The notes under the pieces are model-generated. The model was not told the DNA's origin and ran no database searches. It saw only the letters and a list, made by a program, of their open reading frames with translations. Below are positions 34,216 through 45,895 of a stretch of DNA of 64,000 nt, in pieces. This stretch comes from Liolophura sinensis (lineage: Eukaryota; Mollusca; Polyplacophora; Chitonida; Chitonidae), in the NCBI RefSeq assembly GCF_032854445.1, contig NC_088295.1, positions 64,895,249-64,959,248 on the forward strand, read 5' to 3'. Position numbers and translations under genes: made by a program. Numbering within the stretch: the stretch's first letter is position 1; every line of letters starts with the position of its first letter.

Positions 34216-36228
34216 GTCCGACTCCCATTAAGGCTCATGTCCTTAATCTCCTGTAATAACTGTATTTATCCACTGTATAAATGTACACACAACAAATCAG
34301 GTACATGTACTGTACATATACTGTATGACCTACAGTAAACAGCCTAAAATTTCGAACATGACGAAGTTGTTCTTTTTGTTTGATACTGGGAGTTCTGATG
34401 ATCTTAGAAAGGTATGTTTGGATGGTTGGCTGATAACCCACTGGAAAAATGTAGTATCAAGAAAAGAAAAATTTCATGACATTTATTTGTGTCTAAAAAT
34501 GCACTTTCAAAAACGAAATTTCAGGTCATTTACCGTATTTACTTGATCTTTTGACACATACAGATACACATACTGTCGTTTGGACATGCTCTGAAAAGAC
34601 ATAAATTAAAGACGGACAAGCATAAAATAACTTTTCCAGCTGATGTCATAAGTTTCTTCACTGTATAAATTGTAACTGAAGCCAACATATTCTTCAGACA
34701 CTGTACCAGGATGCCAGCTAATGAACACTCATGTAAATTTGGAGTTTCCCTTTAACAATCTACATTTAGGCCTACAGTTTGTGTAATTTAACCTTTCAAA
34801 TGTTTAGTACTGCAAGAGCTTCACAAAACAACAGAATTTTTGTATTGGTATTCGTGAACTGCAAATTGAAAACACTGACATTCTCATCTCAAAAATAGCA
34901 TGAATAAAACCATAATTAGTTAATCGCATTAAAGAGCTATAAAAAAATTTCACATCTTGGAGATGCTTAGACATCTAGAGAGAAAAAAATATCAGGATAC
35001 AGGTAAGCTGTAAGCCTGTCAGTTAAAAGCTAAGTAACAACAGGGCAGCAGCCAGCGATATAGGAGTTTTGACATTTGACATTGCAACATGATGGTGTGC
35101 CTCGATGTTATATGATAAAGTGGTAAAACTGGGCAAGATAACATGGGCATATAAAATAGGGAAAGCTTTTCCTTAGTAAGCATTTTAAAGTTTCTCAATT
35201 TGTTAAATATTATTGCTGGGTTTATTACTCTGGTCCTGCAGAAATATTGATACCATTTGTTTATATATTTTTCACGTATCATGTATAGGCCTATATATAC
35301 ACACATATAGTATCCTAGCCTGAGGCAGGAAATTCCCCCGCTCTCAGTGTATATATAGCTGTTGTGGAAACGGAAGGAAACCCCAAGCACTCTCACTCAC
35401 TCGAACGGAAGGTCTGCGCATAATAAAGAGAAGCTAAATGACGTTTAAATTTATGCACGGTGTATACATTTAGAATCAAAATGATGCGTTATGAGAACGT
35501 ACAAACGACAGGGTGAATAAAACCACTTTCTTTTAAAAACGTTTGGACCGCAGAGAAGACCTGTACACCAAGGAAAAAAGTATTTAGATGGCGGATAAAA
35601 ACCACTGCATTGCGGAGAAAACCTTTCCACCACGGAGAAAATGCTTACACCAAAGTGCTGTTTCTGATGTTTTCAAAATTCGTAGCTAAGTGTTATCAAC
35701 TTTATCTAATTTGTTTCGTGTTATTCGTTTGTATATAAATTGGTGTTATTTGTTATTAACGAGAAAATGAAAGTCCTGTGAATAGCTGGAAACTACGATA
35801 AAATGTGTACAAAAATCAAATAACATTAATGGGCCATCGTATAGGGTGGGGGAGGGGGTTGAATTTGTAACCCCAGTAAAACATCCAGTATATAGCATGG
35901 AGCAAGGGATAAATAACGACTGGAAGGAATGCGGAAGTCACTGGCCACATTATGCACTGAAAAGTAAGTGAAATTAGGCTGGTTCGGTACAAAAACTTGT
36001 TTATGTCCACAACATATACTTCAATTTGTAATGGTTTAATAAAACGTCATTTTTATTTAAAACATCATGATTTTAGACGTTCTGATTAACCATTCATTGG
36101 TTGAAGGCGAATGAGAAATGAGTCTAGTTTCGACATGCTCATGGCAGTAAAAGATGCGGACTGAGTGTGTGCTGTAGTTAGTGCGCATGTGGAGGCTATA
36201 TGTAGCTATATGGATGCGCTGCTTTCGG

Positions 36229-36235
36229 TATAAAA
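36229..36235 (+). promoter_or_regulatory. Possible TATA box of the CARD-NACHT gene
   Basis: TATAAAA occurs about 150 bp upstream of the proposed ATG, within GGTATAAAAC. Position and sequence fit a core promoter, but no transcript data support it. Confidence 0.35.
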
Positions 36236-36382
36236 CATCCTGTGTCTAGACTAAAGGTCAGATTTCAGCTTGGATTGTCATTTCCTGTTTATATGTTTAA
36301 ATGTTCACTCAACAGATTTATGTTTTATTTAGATAATTATTGCATATTTTTATTGTGTTCAATTTATGCATGCATATTACAG

Positions 36383-39300
36383 ATGTACAAACAGCTAATC
36401 CAGAAAAATCGAGTGACGCTGGTAGAGAATGGCGACTTTCGGTACTTCCGTGATCACTTAATCCAAGCCGACCTTTTGAGCTACATCGAAGTTGAACACA
36501 TAGAAGCGGAAAAAACAAGGCCCGGAAGAATTTCGAAGTAAGGATGTTTCTATAATGCTGTATGTGTAATCCTGTTACAGTATTATTTATCTCTGTGATT
36601 AGGATCTAAAACTGCACTCTATATACCAGCTGTACACATTACATCTTACGCGGTGCTCTTTACATTTGTTTACATCACTGCTATACCTGTACCAAAATTG
36701 GTACTATAATCTAGTACAAGTTTCTAGTATTTATTTATTTGATTGGTGTTTTACGTCGTTTCTAGTATTACTTTATTACACTTGCATTCTCTTTATCCTA
36801 TTAGTAAATCTGTGCAACATGATTCTAAACCAGACGTGAGATAGAAATAAATAACAAGATATAAATTCATCAATTATACTGATGAATGCTCATTAAATAT
36901 ATCTACTCAAGGACACCAGCGATGAGGCTAAGGGGCCTAAATAATCCTACGCGCGTCGCACAAGCTCCAAAGTTCAACCTTGTCCAATCGTGGCAGTGAT
37001 GTAAAAAGAACGAACATAGTGGCACATGCGATGTGAGGAGTATGATCTACACATTTCTGCGTCGGTAAGGTATATAGGTAGACTTGGAGCAGAGCATCCG
37101 TCAATACATAGCCTGTGTATTTGTAGATTCTCTCGCTCTAACTAAGTTTGGGGCCTTTTGGGGCCTTGTCTATGACACTGTTGTGGCCGTTTGCGGACTC
37201 TAACGTTCGTTGAAGACCACTTCACTCGTCTTCCACCAATCTCGTGTGCATATCTGTAGGTCCGGACATCTGGGAAAGTTCGTCAATAACTTACCAAAGG
37301 TCCGTGGTTTATTCCGGTTTCCTCCGCTCATAATACTGACAGACAGCCTTTGTGGTTTGTGCAGTAGATATGAATCAGGTTCCATTTCCGTAAAGCCAGG
37401 TTTGTCTTTGAAGTCAAAGTGAAACGTGATTTAAATGCTTATTTTAGACCATATTAGAATTTTTTTAAGACTTAAAAGTGTTATGTTAACGCCAATGCAT
37501 ATATATAAGAATTTGAAACATGCATGACTTCAGTCATGTTATAACATCGGCCTCTGCTATATAGGGTATGTAATAGTGTAGTTTATATGTAAGATTATTC
37601 CATTTACTGTATATATACAGCTGAATAATAACCCAATGGTTTTTTATCTGCACAGATTTTTGGACATTCTTTATCGGAAACCAGAGAAGGTGATTGAGCA
37701 ATGCTGTGAAGTGATTCGCGAAGCTGACCATGTTCTGTATGGTCAATTCAAGTGGCCACGCCCACCACGTCCCGTCTCCGATATAGTGGATGGTCTTGGA
37801 ACACCTGGCAATCAAGAAACAAGAACCCCAGGTGAGTTACATGTATAATCTAGAGTTTCGAGGTTTATCGGTTATACGATATTAAAGGGCTGTAACACTT
37901 ATAGATAAATGGCGACTCGGAACATATAGCCACTGTTTTCTTTCCCTTTAATGGATGTTATCATTTTCATTCTATGCTTTGTTTTGATCAGATCAACCCC
38001 TGGTGATAATTCAGAAGGAGTTGGAGGACTGGTATCTCCACACGCTCTCCAGGTTACATCCCATACCCTGGTGTGAATGGCTAGAGCTCGACCTTGACCA
38101 CGTTTATACCAACTTAAAAGTCATACCAGCCCGCAAACATCGGTTTGGTGCAATGTAAGTATGTCCAAGTCTTCTCACACCATTTCGCTATGTTACATCG
38201 CCTTCGTTAATAGTAACTATGTCCGTCTTCTCAAACCACCCTAATCGGCCCCGATAGCACAGTTGGTCAAGCCTCCGCTTCGGGAGGGGTAGATCCAGGA
38301 TCAATCCTGGGTCGAGTCACACTTAAGACTTGGCGTACAGCATGAAGGGGGTAGTGCAACAACTGTTGTTGCACTGTTGACCCGTATCAGTACGACGGCT
38401 CGGCTTACTTACTTCGGTAAGGCGTCTCAGTGAAGCAGCACTAGATAAAAAAATTCGTCCTGCAACAAGGAGGCACATTACATGATTCGTCATATGACTG
38501 AAAAATTGTTAAGTACGACGTTAAACCCCAAGCATGCTCTTACTCAAACTATCCCGCTTTATAACATCGCCTTCATGCAATGAAAGGGTGTTCAAGCCTT
38601 CTCAAACCACTCCACTATATAACACTGGTTCGGTGCAACGTAAGTATGTCCAAGTCTTCTCAGACCACTCCGGTATATAACATCGCCTTCGTGCAACATA
38701 AGTATGCTGAAGTCTTCTCAAACTACCCCGCTGTATAACATCGCCTTCGTGCAACATAAGTATGCTGAAGTCTTCTCAAACTATCCCGCTTTATAACATC
38801 GCCTTCATGCCTTCTCAAACCACTCTGCTATATAACACTGGTTCGGTGCGACGTAAGTATGTCCAAGTCTTCTCAGACCACTCCGGTATATAACATCGCC
38901 TTCGTGCAACATAAGTATGCTGAAGTCTTCTCAAACTACCCCGCTGTATAACATCGTCTTCGTGCATCGTAAGTATATCCAAGACTTCTCAAACCACCCC
39001 GTTATATAACATCGCCTTCGTGAAACGAAAGTATGTCCAAGTCTTCTCAAACCATCCTGCTATATAACAGCGGTTCGGTGCAATGTAAGTATTTCTAAGT
39101 TTGCTCAAACAAGCCCGCAACGATCGATGACGTGGTTAGTACAGGCCGTTGACACGACGGTAAAGGTTAGATCAGAAAATGACAGATAAGCACAGGCCAT
39201 TGACACAACAGTAAAGATTTGGTCACGAGATGAGAGATAAATACAGGCAGATAAGTTTCTTTCAATTTAAATAATGCTAATTTCTTGTAGATAGTTGTTA

Positions 39301-42300
39301 GATTCAGAACCTCACTCTCTGTTTCTCTAATAGGACGGATCAAACTGTGCCGAAAGAATCAGACCCCACATGTGATGAAACTTCTGTAAAGGTTAGACCA
39401 CAAGATAACAGGTATGTGCTAACGGTGGAACTGCGGATATCAGGTCACAAGATGACATCTATAATTGTGATGATAAAGAGATCAGAACCCGCGTGTACCA
39501 TGGCAACCAGCAATGTAGCCATTACGTCGCCATGGCCGTAACTTACTTGTAACGTTAAGTGGGCTTCGTACAAGAGGGCTCCGGCTGTACAATGGAACGG
39601 TGAAACTTCAGTAGATATAAGGCCCACAATGTGACAGATACATGTAGATTACAAATATTGATGATGAGATTAAGCCACTAGAAGCTAATTGAAGATTGGT
39701 GACACTTCAGTGACGACCTGGGAACGAAATGATAGTGTGTACAGACAGCTGACACGTCGGTAACGACAGCTATGTACAGGCCGCTGACACGTCGGTAACG
39801 ACAGCTAAGTACAGACCGCTGACACGTCAGCAACGACAGCTAAGTACACGCCGATTACACCTATGTAAAGATTAGGCCAGGAGATGACAGATAAGTACAA
39901 GCGCGTGACACGTAAGTAAATATTTTGCCAGGGGATGACAGATAAGTACAAGAGGGTAACACGTCAGCTAGTAATTGGCCATGCGATGACCGATGAGTAC
40001 AGGCGGGTAACACGTCTGTAAAGATTTGGCCGCGTGATGACAGGTAAGTTCAGGCTGTTGACACGAGATTTACCACGAGATGAGTACAGGCAGGGGACAC
40101 TTCTGTAATGATTTGGCCACGAGATGACTGGTAAGTTCAGGCCCTTGACACGTCATTAAAGATTAGGCCAGGAGACGAGAGATAATAAGAAGAGACCGTT
40201 GACACGTCAGTAAAGATTTTGCCACGAGATGGCAGATAAGTATAGAGCAATAACACTTCAGCTCAGGAAAAGGCCGCAAAACGATTTAACGGCCAATTTA
40301 ATGGAGTGTCCGGTATAAACAACCGATCTTTGGCAAGATACTGGCATATTTCCCCACGTACACAGACATGCATATCATATTGATGTTAGATAATTTAAGT
40401 GATTCCAAGTACGACTGCTGCAATCGGCCACACGAGCGTCGTCGACTGTTTATAGAACGGATCCCAGGAACATTCAAGCCAATAAATGAGAGTTCAAAAC
40501 AGCATAGGTGTGCACATGTTGATGATTTATAAGACGCCATGTGGGGGACATGCAGGCCGTCATTCCCGTGTAAATATATAGGAGTATCCGTAAAGATAAT
40601 TTTACTAATAGGAACTAAGACATTTTGTTCGTTTTTTTCTTTGTTTTGTGAAATACCGATGAGTGTACGAAATATAGAAAATGTATTTTCGCAAAATGTC
40701 AGTATTTGCGGCGAGACAAATGTTTGTATTCTATACACGGTTTATTTTATGGACCACTTTGGCGTCAATCACGTGACAAGATTATTTTTTTCACTTCAAT
40801 TTTGATATTATGTTGTTCGTTTATGAATAAAACTTTCTACTCAAGGTAAAAAAGTCTGTGTCACACCACAGGCATTCAACATTGTGAATACAGTTCGTAA
40901 GGCTCACCTTTTAGTAGTCAATCAAATATTCAATACATATGATTCAGTTTAAAAAATTAAATACAGGTATGTATGATTCTGCCATAGTTTTGAGTGGTAT
41001 TTCTGTCGACGCTATCTTCATTTTGTGTTTTCTTTCAGTTTAAATAAGCTAATTTCTTGTAGATAGTTGTTAGATTCGGAACCTCACTCTCTGTTTTTCT
41101 AATAGGACGGATCAAACTGTGCCGAAAGAATCAGACCCCACATGTGATGAAACTTCTGTAAAGGTTAGACCACAAGATAACAGGTATGTGCTAACGGTGG
41201 AACTGCGGATATCAGGTCACAAGATGACATCTATAATTGTGATGATAAAGAGATCAGAACCAGTGTGTACCATGGCAACCAGCAATGTAGCCATTACGTC
41301 GCCATGGCCGTAACTTGCTTGTAACGTTAAGTGGGCTTCGTACAAGTGGGCTTCGGCTGTACAATACAACGGTGAAACTTCAGTAGGTATTAGGCCCACA
41401 ATGTGACAAATACATGTAGATTACAAATATTGATGATGGGATTAAGCCACTAGAAGCTAAATGCAGATTGGTGACACTTCAGTGACGACCTGGGAACGAA
41501 ATGATAGTGTGTACAGACAGCTGACGCGTCAGTAACGACAGCTAAGTACAGGCCGATGACATGTCAGTAACGACAGCTAAGTACATACCGCTGACACGTC
41601 AGTGACGACAACTAAGTTCAGGCCGCTGATACGTCAGTAATGTCAGCTAAGTACAGGCCGCTGACACGTCAGTAACGCATACTGAGTACAGACCGATTAC
41701 ACCTATGTAAATATTAGACCAGGAGATGATGGCTAAGTGCAGGCCTTTTACACCTATGTAAAGATTAGGCCAAGAAATGACAGCTAAGTACAGACCGATT
41801 ACACCTATGTAAAGATTAGGCTAGGAGATGACAGCTAAGTACAGACCGATTACACCTAAGTAAAGAATCAGTGAGCGCAAATCCAGTGGAGTTTTTGCTA
41901 TCATTTTAGAACCGTTAAAAACTGTACTAAAGTTCCACTAAAATTTATAAAGCGGTTCGTAGTATAACTTCTTTTAACTTTACAAACATTTTAATACCTT
42001 AAGATATGAACCTGATATTAATAATAATAATTTGAACTATTCTTTGTAAATACCAAAAATTTAATTTGATTAGTGAATGTGGATTTTTGGTCAAAAATTT
42101 GCGTTATAGCCACTGCCGCTTTAATTAGTCAGTAAATCGATTACTTTTGAATAACAGTTTGTCAAAAGAGTTGCCATTATACTCTTGTTTCCTTTTTCAG
42201 TTCCTTGACAAGATTAACTTTGGAAGGTTCTGTATTTACGGAACGTCATGAAGCCATACCCACTCCCCATGGCAGAAGTGTAACTTTCGTAGAAGGACCG

Positions 42301-44178
42301 GCTGGGATCGGAAAGAGTACCCTCTGCAGGAGGCTGGCCTACCTGTGGGCTACAAACAACCATTGCATTCATGGACGCCATTTTCATCTAGTGTTTATTC
42401 TTGAAGCTCGTACATTGATTGGTGACCTCAAACATTCTATTGCTGAACAGCTGTTCTCGGAGGATTTCGGTCTGGACAAGAACAGCATTTATAACTGCAT
42501 CAAAGAAAAGGAAGACAGCAGCCTCGTCATTTTGGATGGTGTTGATGAGCTAACGAAAGAGGGCAAAGACACGGTGCTGAAACTCCTAAAAGGTACACTT
42601 CTTCGTCATGCGCATATTTTCCTTACAGGACGACCGGAAGCGGCCCGAGAATTCATCAAATACGCTAACATACATTTGGCGCTCAAAGGTTTCACACATG
42701 AAAACGTAGAATCTTACATCTGTAAATATTTTGAACAGGAAACATTTCAGTCGGGATGCAGAGATAAACTCCTCAACAGGATAAGAAATGATTTCCAGCT
42801 CCAGCAACTGGTTGTTAATCCATTTACCACGTTGTTGCTTTGCTTACTTGTACAGGACAGGGATGGGGAAATTCCGTCCAACTTTAATGACATCCTTCAG
42901 CAAGTGATTATGTCAATGTGTGAACATTATGTAAGCAAAATGGAGGACAAGTGTAAGGTGAGTGAAGATGAACTGTTTTTGGCGGCTGGAGAGATAGCTT
43001 ACAACGGATTCAAGGCGGGAAAGTTAGTTTTTCTGGAAACAGAAGTAAAGAAGTCTTGCACCAGTGGCTTAGGTGAACATTTACTGAAGTCCGGTCTGCT
43101 GAACAGAGATTTCACTCTATCCAGACTCCATGCGTCTGGCTACTGCTACTTCCCTCACAAGTCAATTCAGGAATACCTCTGTGCCTGGTACCTCGCTGAG
43201 CTCAATGAGGAAGGCTTACGACTGAACATGGTGCCGCTAACCTTAGACTACCGCCTTGATATTAACATGTACAGACTTCTGCTGAACATGCTGGCGCAAA
43301 GCGTGTCGAAATTTAGAATAGTGGTGAAAAGTCTGTGTACAAAGGTGGAAAGAGCAAGGTCAAACAGTTCCACGACTACCGTCGAGTCCTTGAGATGGAC
43401 TCTTCTTCTTCTGGCCGGTATTGACACCAACATCAATGTTGTTGATTTAGCGGCCAACATCATCAGCGGAAGTGATCGGTTAAATAGGGCATTTTGCTAC
43501 GGGTCATTTTACAAATACTGGACTGGACGACTGGAGGAATGCGCCAGACTCGTCGTGCAGAAGATGGTGTTGAGACCCGTGGCAGTGGTGGTGCATGATC
43601 GTCGACTCGCCAGGGGCATTGGCGAACGTTGTGGACGCGATGTGTGCCACTTTCTGAAAAGGGACAGTCAATTAGAACTGACGACAGCCGTCCAGTTCCC
43701 GCATTTCCGGGAGTTACTCGTGTCTAGTGCAGCCACAGGTTGTCTCCTGGAGAGTGCGCAGATGTTATCCTGGCCCTGTGTTTATTGCAAGTCTGTGAAG
43801 GCGGCCATTGCTGTTCTTGACATGAAGACGCTGACTGCGCATGTGCTCAGTGTAACGTTACTCCCTGGTGCCTTTACGCTGCCGGAAGTGAATAGTCTTG
43901 TAAGACAGTTAACGACAGCGCAGATGAAACTTAGCGTTCTAATTATCATGCCGGAACAAACTCATGATGACGCTTTCTACCTTAAGGTTTATAATCTTCT
44001 CAGTTCCTGTCGATCTGAATTGGTGCAGGTTAAGTTTTGCTTGAAAAAGCCATACAGTTCTGTTGTGTCTCCTATAGACAGGAGCTATTCAACATCAGTA
44101 CGGCATGAACTGGACATGCTATATGTCTTCTCAACATCAGTCCATCAGTTGTATTACGATACAGCCTGCCCATTTTGA
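36383..44178 (+). CDS. CARD-NACHT protein (NLR-type), five coding exons plus one duplicated exon
   Basis: Exons: 36383-36537, 37656-37831, 37992-38154, 39334-39411 and/or 41106-41183, 42201-44178 (stop TGA). Joints are AG/GT and in phase. With one linker exon the protein is 849 residues, with both 875. A CARD covers about residues 1-85 (KNRVTLVEN, VEHIEAEKTR, SKFLDILYRKP). The NACHT NTPase follows: Walker A GPAGIGKST (K229), Walker B LVILDGVDEL (about 299-308), FLTGRPEA sensor, then the HKSIQEYLCAWYL helix typical of NLRs. About 250 C-terminal residues lack an obvious LRR. Such proteins sense danger signals in the cytosol and signal by CARD contacts; this role is inferred. ATG 36383 follows directly on a TTACAG acceptor-like site, so a 5' non-coding exon is likely; the frame is also open upstream from 36242. 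A TATAAAA lies at 36229. Confidence 0.87.
36732..36757 (-). mobile_element. 26-bp remnant insertion of a SINE family A tail
   Basis: Only the last 26 bases of the SINE (ending TTGATTGGTGTTTTAC on the plus strand) are present. They are flanked by the 12-bp duplication GTTTCTAGTATT at 36720-36731 and 36758-36769. It lies in the first intron of the CARD-NACHT gene. Confidence 0.8.
37150..37400 (+). mobile_element. Possible diverged SINE family C copy
   Basis: GTCCGTGGTTTATTCCGGTTTC and CCTCCGCTCATAATACTGAC resemble the family C body at 45660-45895. Ends are not defined. Confidence 0.35.
38245..38545 (+). mobile_element. SINE family B1, full length
   Basis: The tRNA-like head has A box TAGCACAGTTGG and B box GGATCAATCC. 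The body has GTTGACCCGTATCAGTACG, and the tail ends in AAGTACGACGTTAAACCCC. It is inserted in the minisatellite of the CARD-NACHT intron. Confidence 0.88.
38560..39115 (+). repeat. Minisatellite of about 60-bp units carrying copies of a splice donor
   Basis: Units combine CTTCTCAAACCAC, TATATAACATCGCCTTCG and GGTTCGGTGCAACGTAAGTA. The last part copies the end of the upstream exon and its donor (38143-38162). The array spans much of the intron between exons 3 and 4 of the CARD-NACHT gene and is interrupted by the SINE at 38245-38545. Confidence 0.85.
39334..39411 (+). CDS. Linker exon of the CARD-NACHT gene, copy 1
   Basis: This 78-bp exon is flanked by CTAATAG and GTATGTG and has phase 2 at both ends. 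It encodes 26 residues including TDQTVPKESDPTCDET. It is identical over all 78 bases to copy 2, 1772 bp downstream, and the flanking intron is also duplicated. Confidence 0.75.
39690..40275. repeat. Degenerate tandem array after linker exon copy 1
   Basis: Units of about 35-56 bp built from GACACGTCAGTAACGACAGC, GATTAGGCCAGGAGATGAC and ATAAGTACAGGCC. It occurs again after exon copy 2, so array and exon were duplicated together. Confidence 0.75.
41106..41183 (+). CDS. Linker exon of the CARD-NACHT gene, copy 2
   Basis: An identical copy of the exon at 39334-39411 with the same splice sites. As the exon length is a multiple of three and the phases match, transcripts may use either copy or both without a frameshift. 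Which one is used cannot be told from the sequence. Confidence 0.75.
41460..41870. repeat. Degenerate tandem array after linker exon copy 2
   Basis: Same unit types as 39690-40275, with more TTACACCTATGTAAAGATTA units near the end. The first part aligns base by base with the copy 1 region, then the arrays differ in unit number. Confidence 0.75.
42201..44178 (+). CDS. NACHT-domain exon of the CARD-NACHT gene
   Basis: One 1978-bp exon carries the whole NTPase and C-terminal region, as is common in invertebrate NLR-like genes. It starts after CCTTTTTCAG and joins in phase 2 to either copy of the linker exon. Walker A, Walker B and the sensor Arg are all intact, so ATP binding is likely. The last 250 residues have Leu-rich stretches without a regular repeat, so I do not call an LRR. 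Confidence 0.92.
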
Positions 44179-44412
44179 GTGTTACACATTTCAATGCCTC
44201 TTGTGTATTTATAAATATGTGGCCGATCCCACACAGCCAGTTTTCAAAGTTTGAAAAGCAGTTCACGTGCTTCTTTTGGTACCGCTGGAATTAAAATTGT
44301 AAACTTCAAAGGTATGTTGCTTGAAAGTAAGTCAGTTATAATTTTATCTACCAAGACCGTAGCTAATGGTTACGTTTTAACTATCTGTATGTAAGCAGAG
44401 TACATGTCGTAA

Positions 44413-44418
44413 AATAAA
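44413..44418 (+). terminator. Possible polyadenylation signal of the CARD-NACHT gene
   Basis: AATAAA lies 235 bp after the stop codon; a second AATAAAA follows near 44452. This gives a plausible 3' UTR of about 0.25-0.3 kb. Confidence 0.4.
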
Positions 44419-44419
44419 A

Positions 44420-45655
44420 ACAAAATACAAAGATGTCAAAGCGTCGTGCAAATAAAATTTGTTTCAGAGCATCGTACATATACATTAACGTCAAAGGCAT
44501 CAAAGCCCTTTTCTTTGCTCATCGAGTTGCTTGAACGTCTCCTTAATAACACCTGTGTGAAATTCGGAAAACAAATTGTGCTTCCCTGTTGGCTGACCTG
44601 TACTTCTTGTCGTATGAGTGCGACTGTATGCATAAACTATTAAAGAGTAATCCTCACCAGACCTGATCTTTCTCATTCACTAATCGTTCTCCAGATGGTA
44701 CATCTAATTTGGACCTGTATTTGTAGACCAAATACCAAAATGGTTCCCCTCTCGCAGAATTTACAGCAAGAGGGATAATTTCAATTCTGACAATGTAAAC
44801 CAACTTTACTTAGATAACAACACACCGAAGGGTCCTGCATATGGCGTGTACATATCTCGGCTTGTAGCATTTGTTTGATCATTTGTTTGAGTCACTATTT
44901 CAATCAACGTCACAAGTTATTACTGCAAAAACTAGTCTTTCTCGGTTATTCCATCAAACACCTTCACTCTAAGTTTCTTAAGTTCTACAATGAGTATAAT
45001 TCTCTGGAAAACTTATATGGACAGAGCATTCAGAGTCTCTGGCACTCTGCTCAATGATAGTGTCTAATTTCGCGTAACTCAGGGCCAGGGGCAGTATATT
45101 CATCGTGTTGAATAGGATTGCCACGTTGGACATATGAACAGCTACAATCAAAACAAAACTGAGATACAGATTTTATTATCGACAACTTATACACTAGCAT
45201 CGTATACGATTTGAATACTGATTTCTTATTCACCTAGAACATTCCTTGCGCCTTTCCAACATCCATTGAAAACTGTTGATTGCTTCTCTTTTTGTACTAA
45301 TTTTGCACTTGTATATATAGTTTCTTAGCTCTGCGGTGGTTCGTGTTAAACGTCCATTTTAGTTGACGGCAGTTGTTTTTGAATGTCTGTTTTGACGCAT
45401 AATTATTTGCCTGTGATTTTGAAACGTGTTGAAAAGTAAACGCCTAGAAAATAGGAGAACAGTGTTAGGAGAGATAATTTAGACAAACGCCGTGGAAATC
45501 CAGATCACGTCACATTACCTAGCGCACGTGAGATAGACCGACATTAAAATAAATACATAAGAAATTACTACATGAATGAACAACAGAATGCAAAATTCGT
45601 TATTAAATACACTTTTATAAGTGTTGATTGTCAACATTGTACATACCTAGACCAG
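44420..45655. other. No feature recognised
   Basis: AT-rich sequence after the CARD-NACHT 3' end, without long open frames or repeats. Confidence 0.5.
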
Positions 45656-45659
45656 ACAG

Positions 45660-45895
45660 GGGGCATCGCTGGCTCAGACGACTACTGCGCTGGCTCTCTG
45701 CGACCATCAGGCCATTGAGAATAAGGTCGCACGTTGGACTCCATTTCTTGCTGTATCGCCAGTGGCTTTAAGTCAACAGGTTTCACCTGGAGGCCGGTGG
45801 TTTACTCCAGGTTCGCCGGTTTCCTGAACCCGTAAACATGGCCGCCGTCATATAACTGAAAAATTCATCTGTTCGGCGTTAAACACCAATAATAT
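45660..45895 (+). mobile_element. SINE family C
   Basis: A head with TCGCTGGCTCAGACGACTAC, a body with GGTGGTTTACTCCAGG and a tail GGCGTTAAACACCAATAATA. Relationship to the 18510-18765 copy is by block order. Confidence 0.65.

Larger units (their letters stand above)
29871..36228. other. Intergenic region between TSG101 and the CARD-NACHT gene
   Basis: The divergent promoters of both genes should lie here. Apart from the listed repeats, no gene is seen. A CTTACTCACTCTCA-type tract near 31570 and 35390 may be the ends of old family B SINEs. Confidence 0.5.
39265..41570. repeat. Tandem segmental duplication containing the linker exon
   Basis: About 39275-39800 and 41045-41570 align at high identity with a spacing near 1.77 kb, covering intron, exon and the following intron. 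The 78-bp exon is identical; the introns differ at scattered positions. Confidence 0.85.

Noticed and set aside
36242-36382. N-terminal extension of the CARD protein
   Set aside because: The frame is open, but the added residues are hydrophobic and unlike CARD proteins, and a TTACAG acceptor-like site lies directly before the ATG at 36383.
40298-40738. 146-codon open frame on the minus strand
   Set aside because: It lies between the duplicated exons of a plus-strand gene, has no ordered domain features and no recognised relatives.
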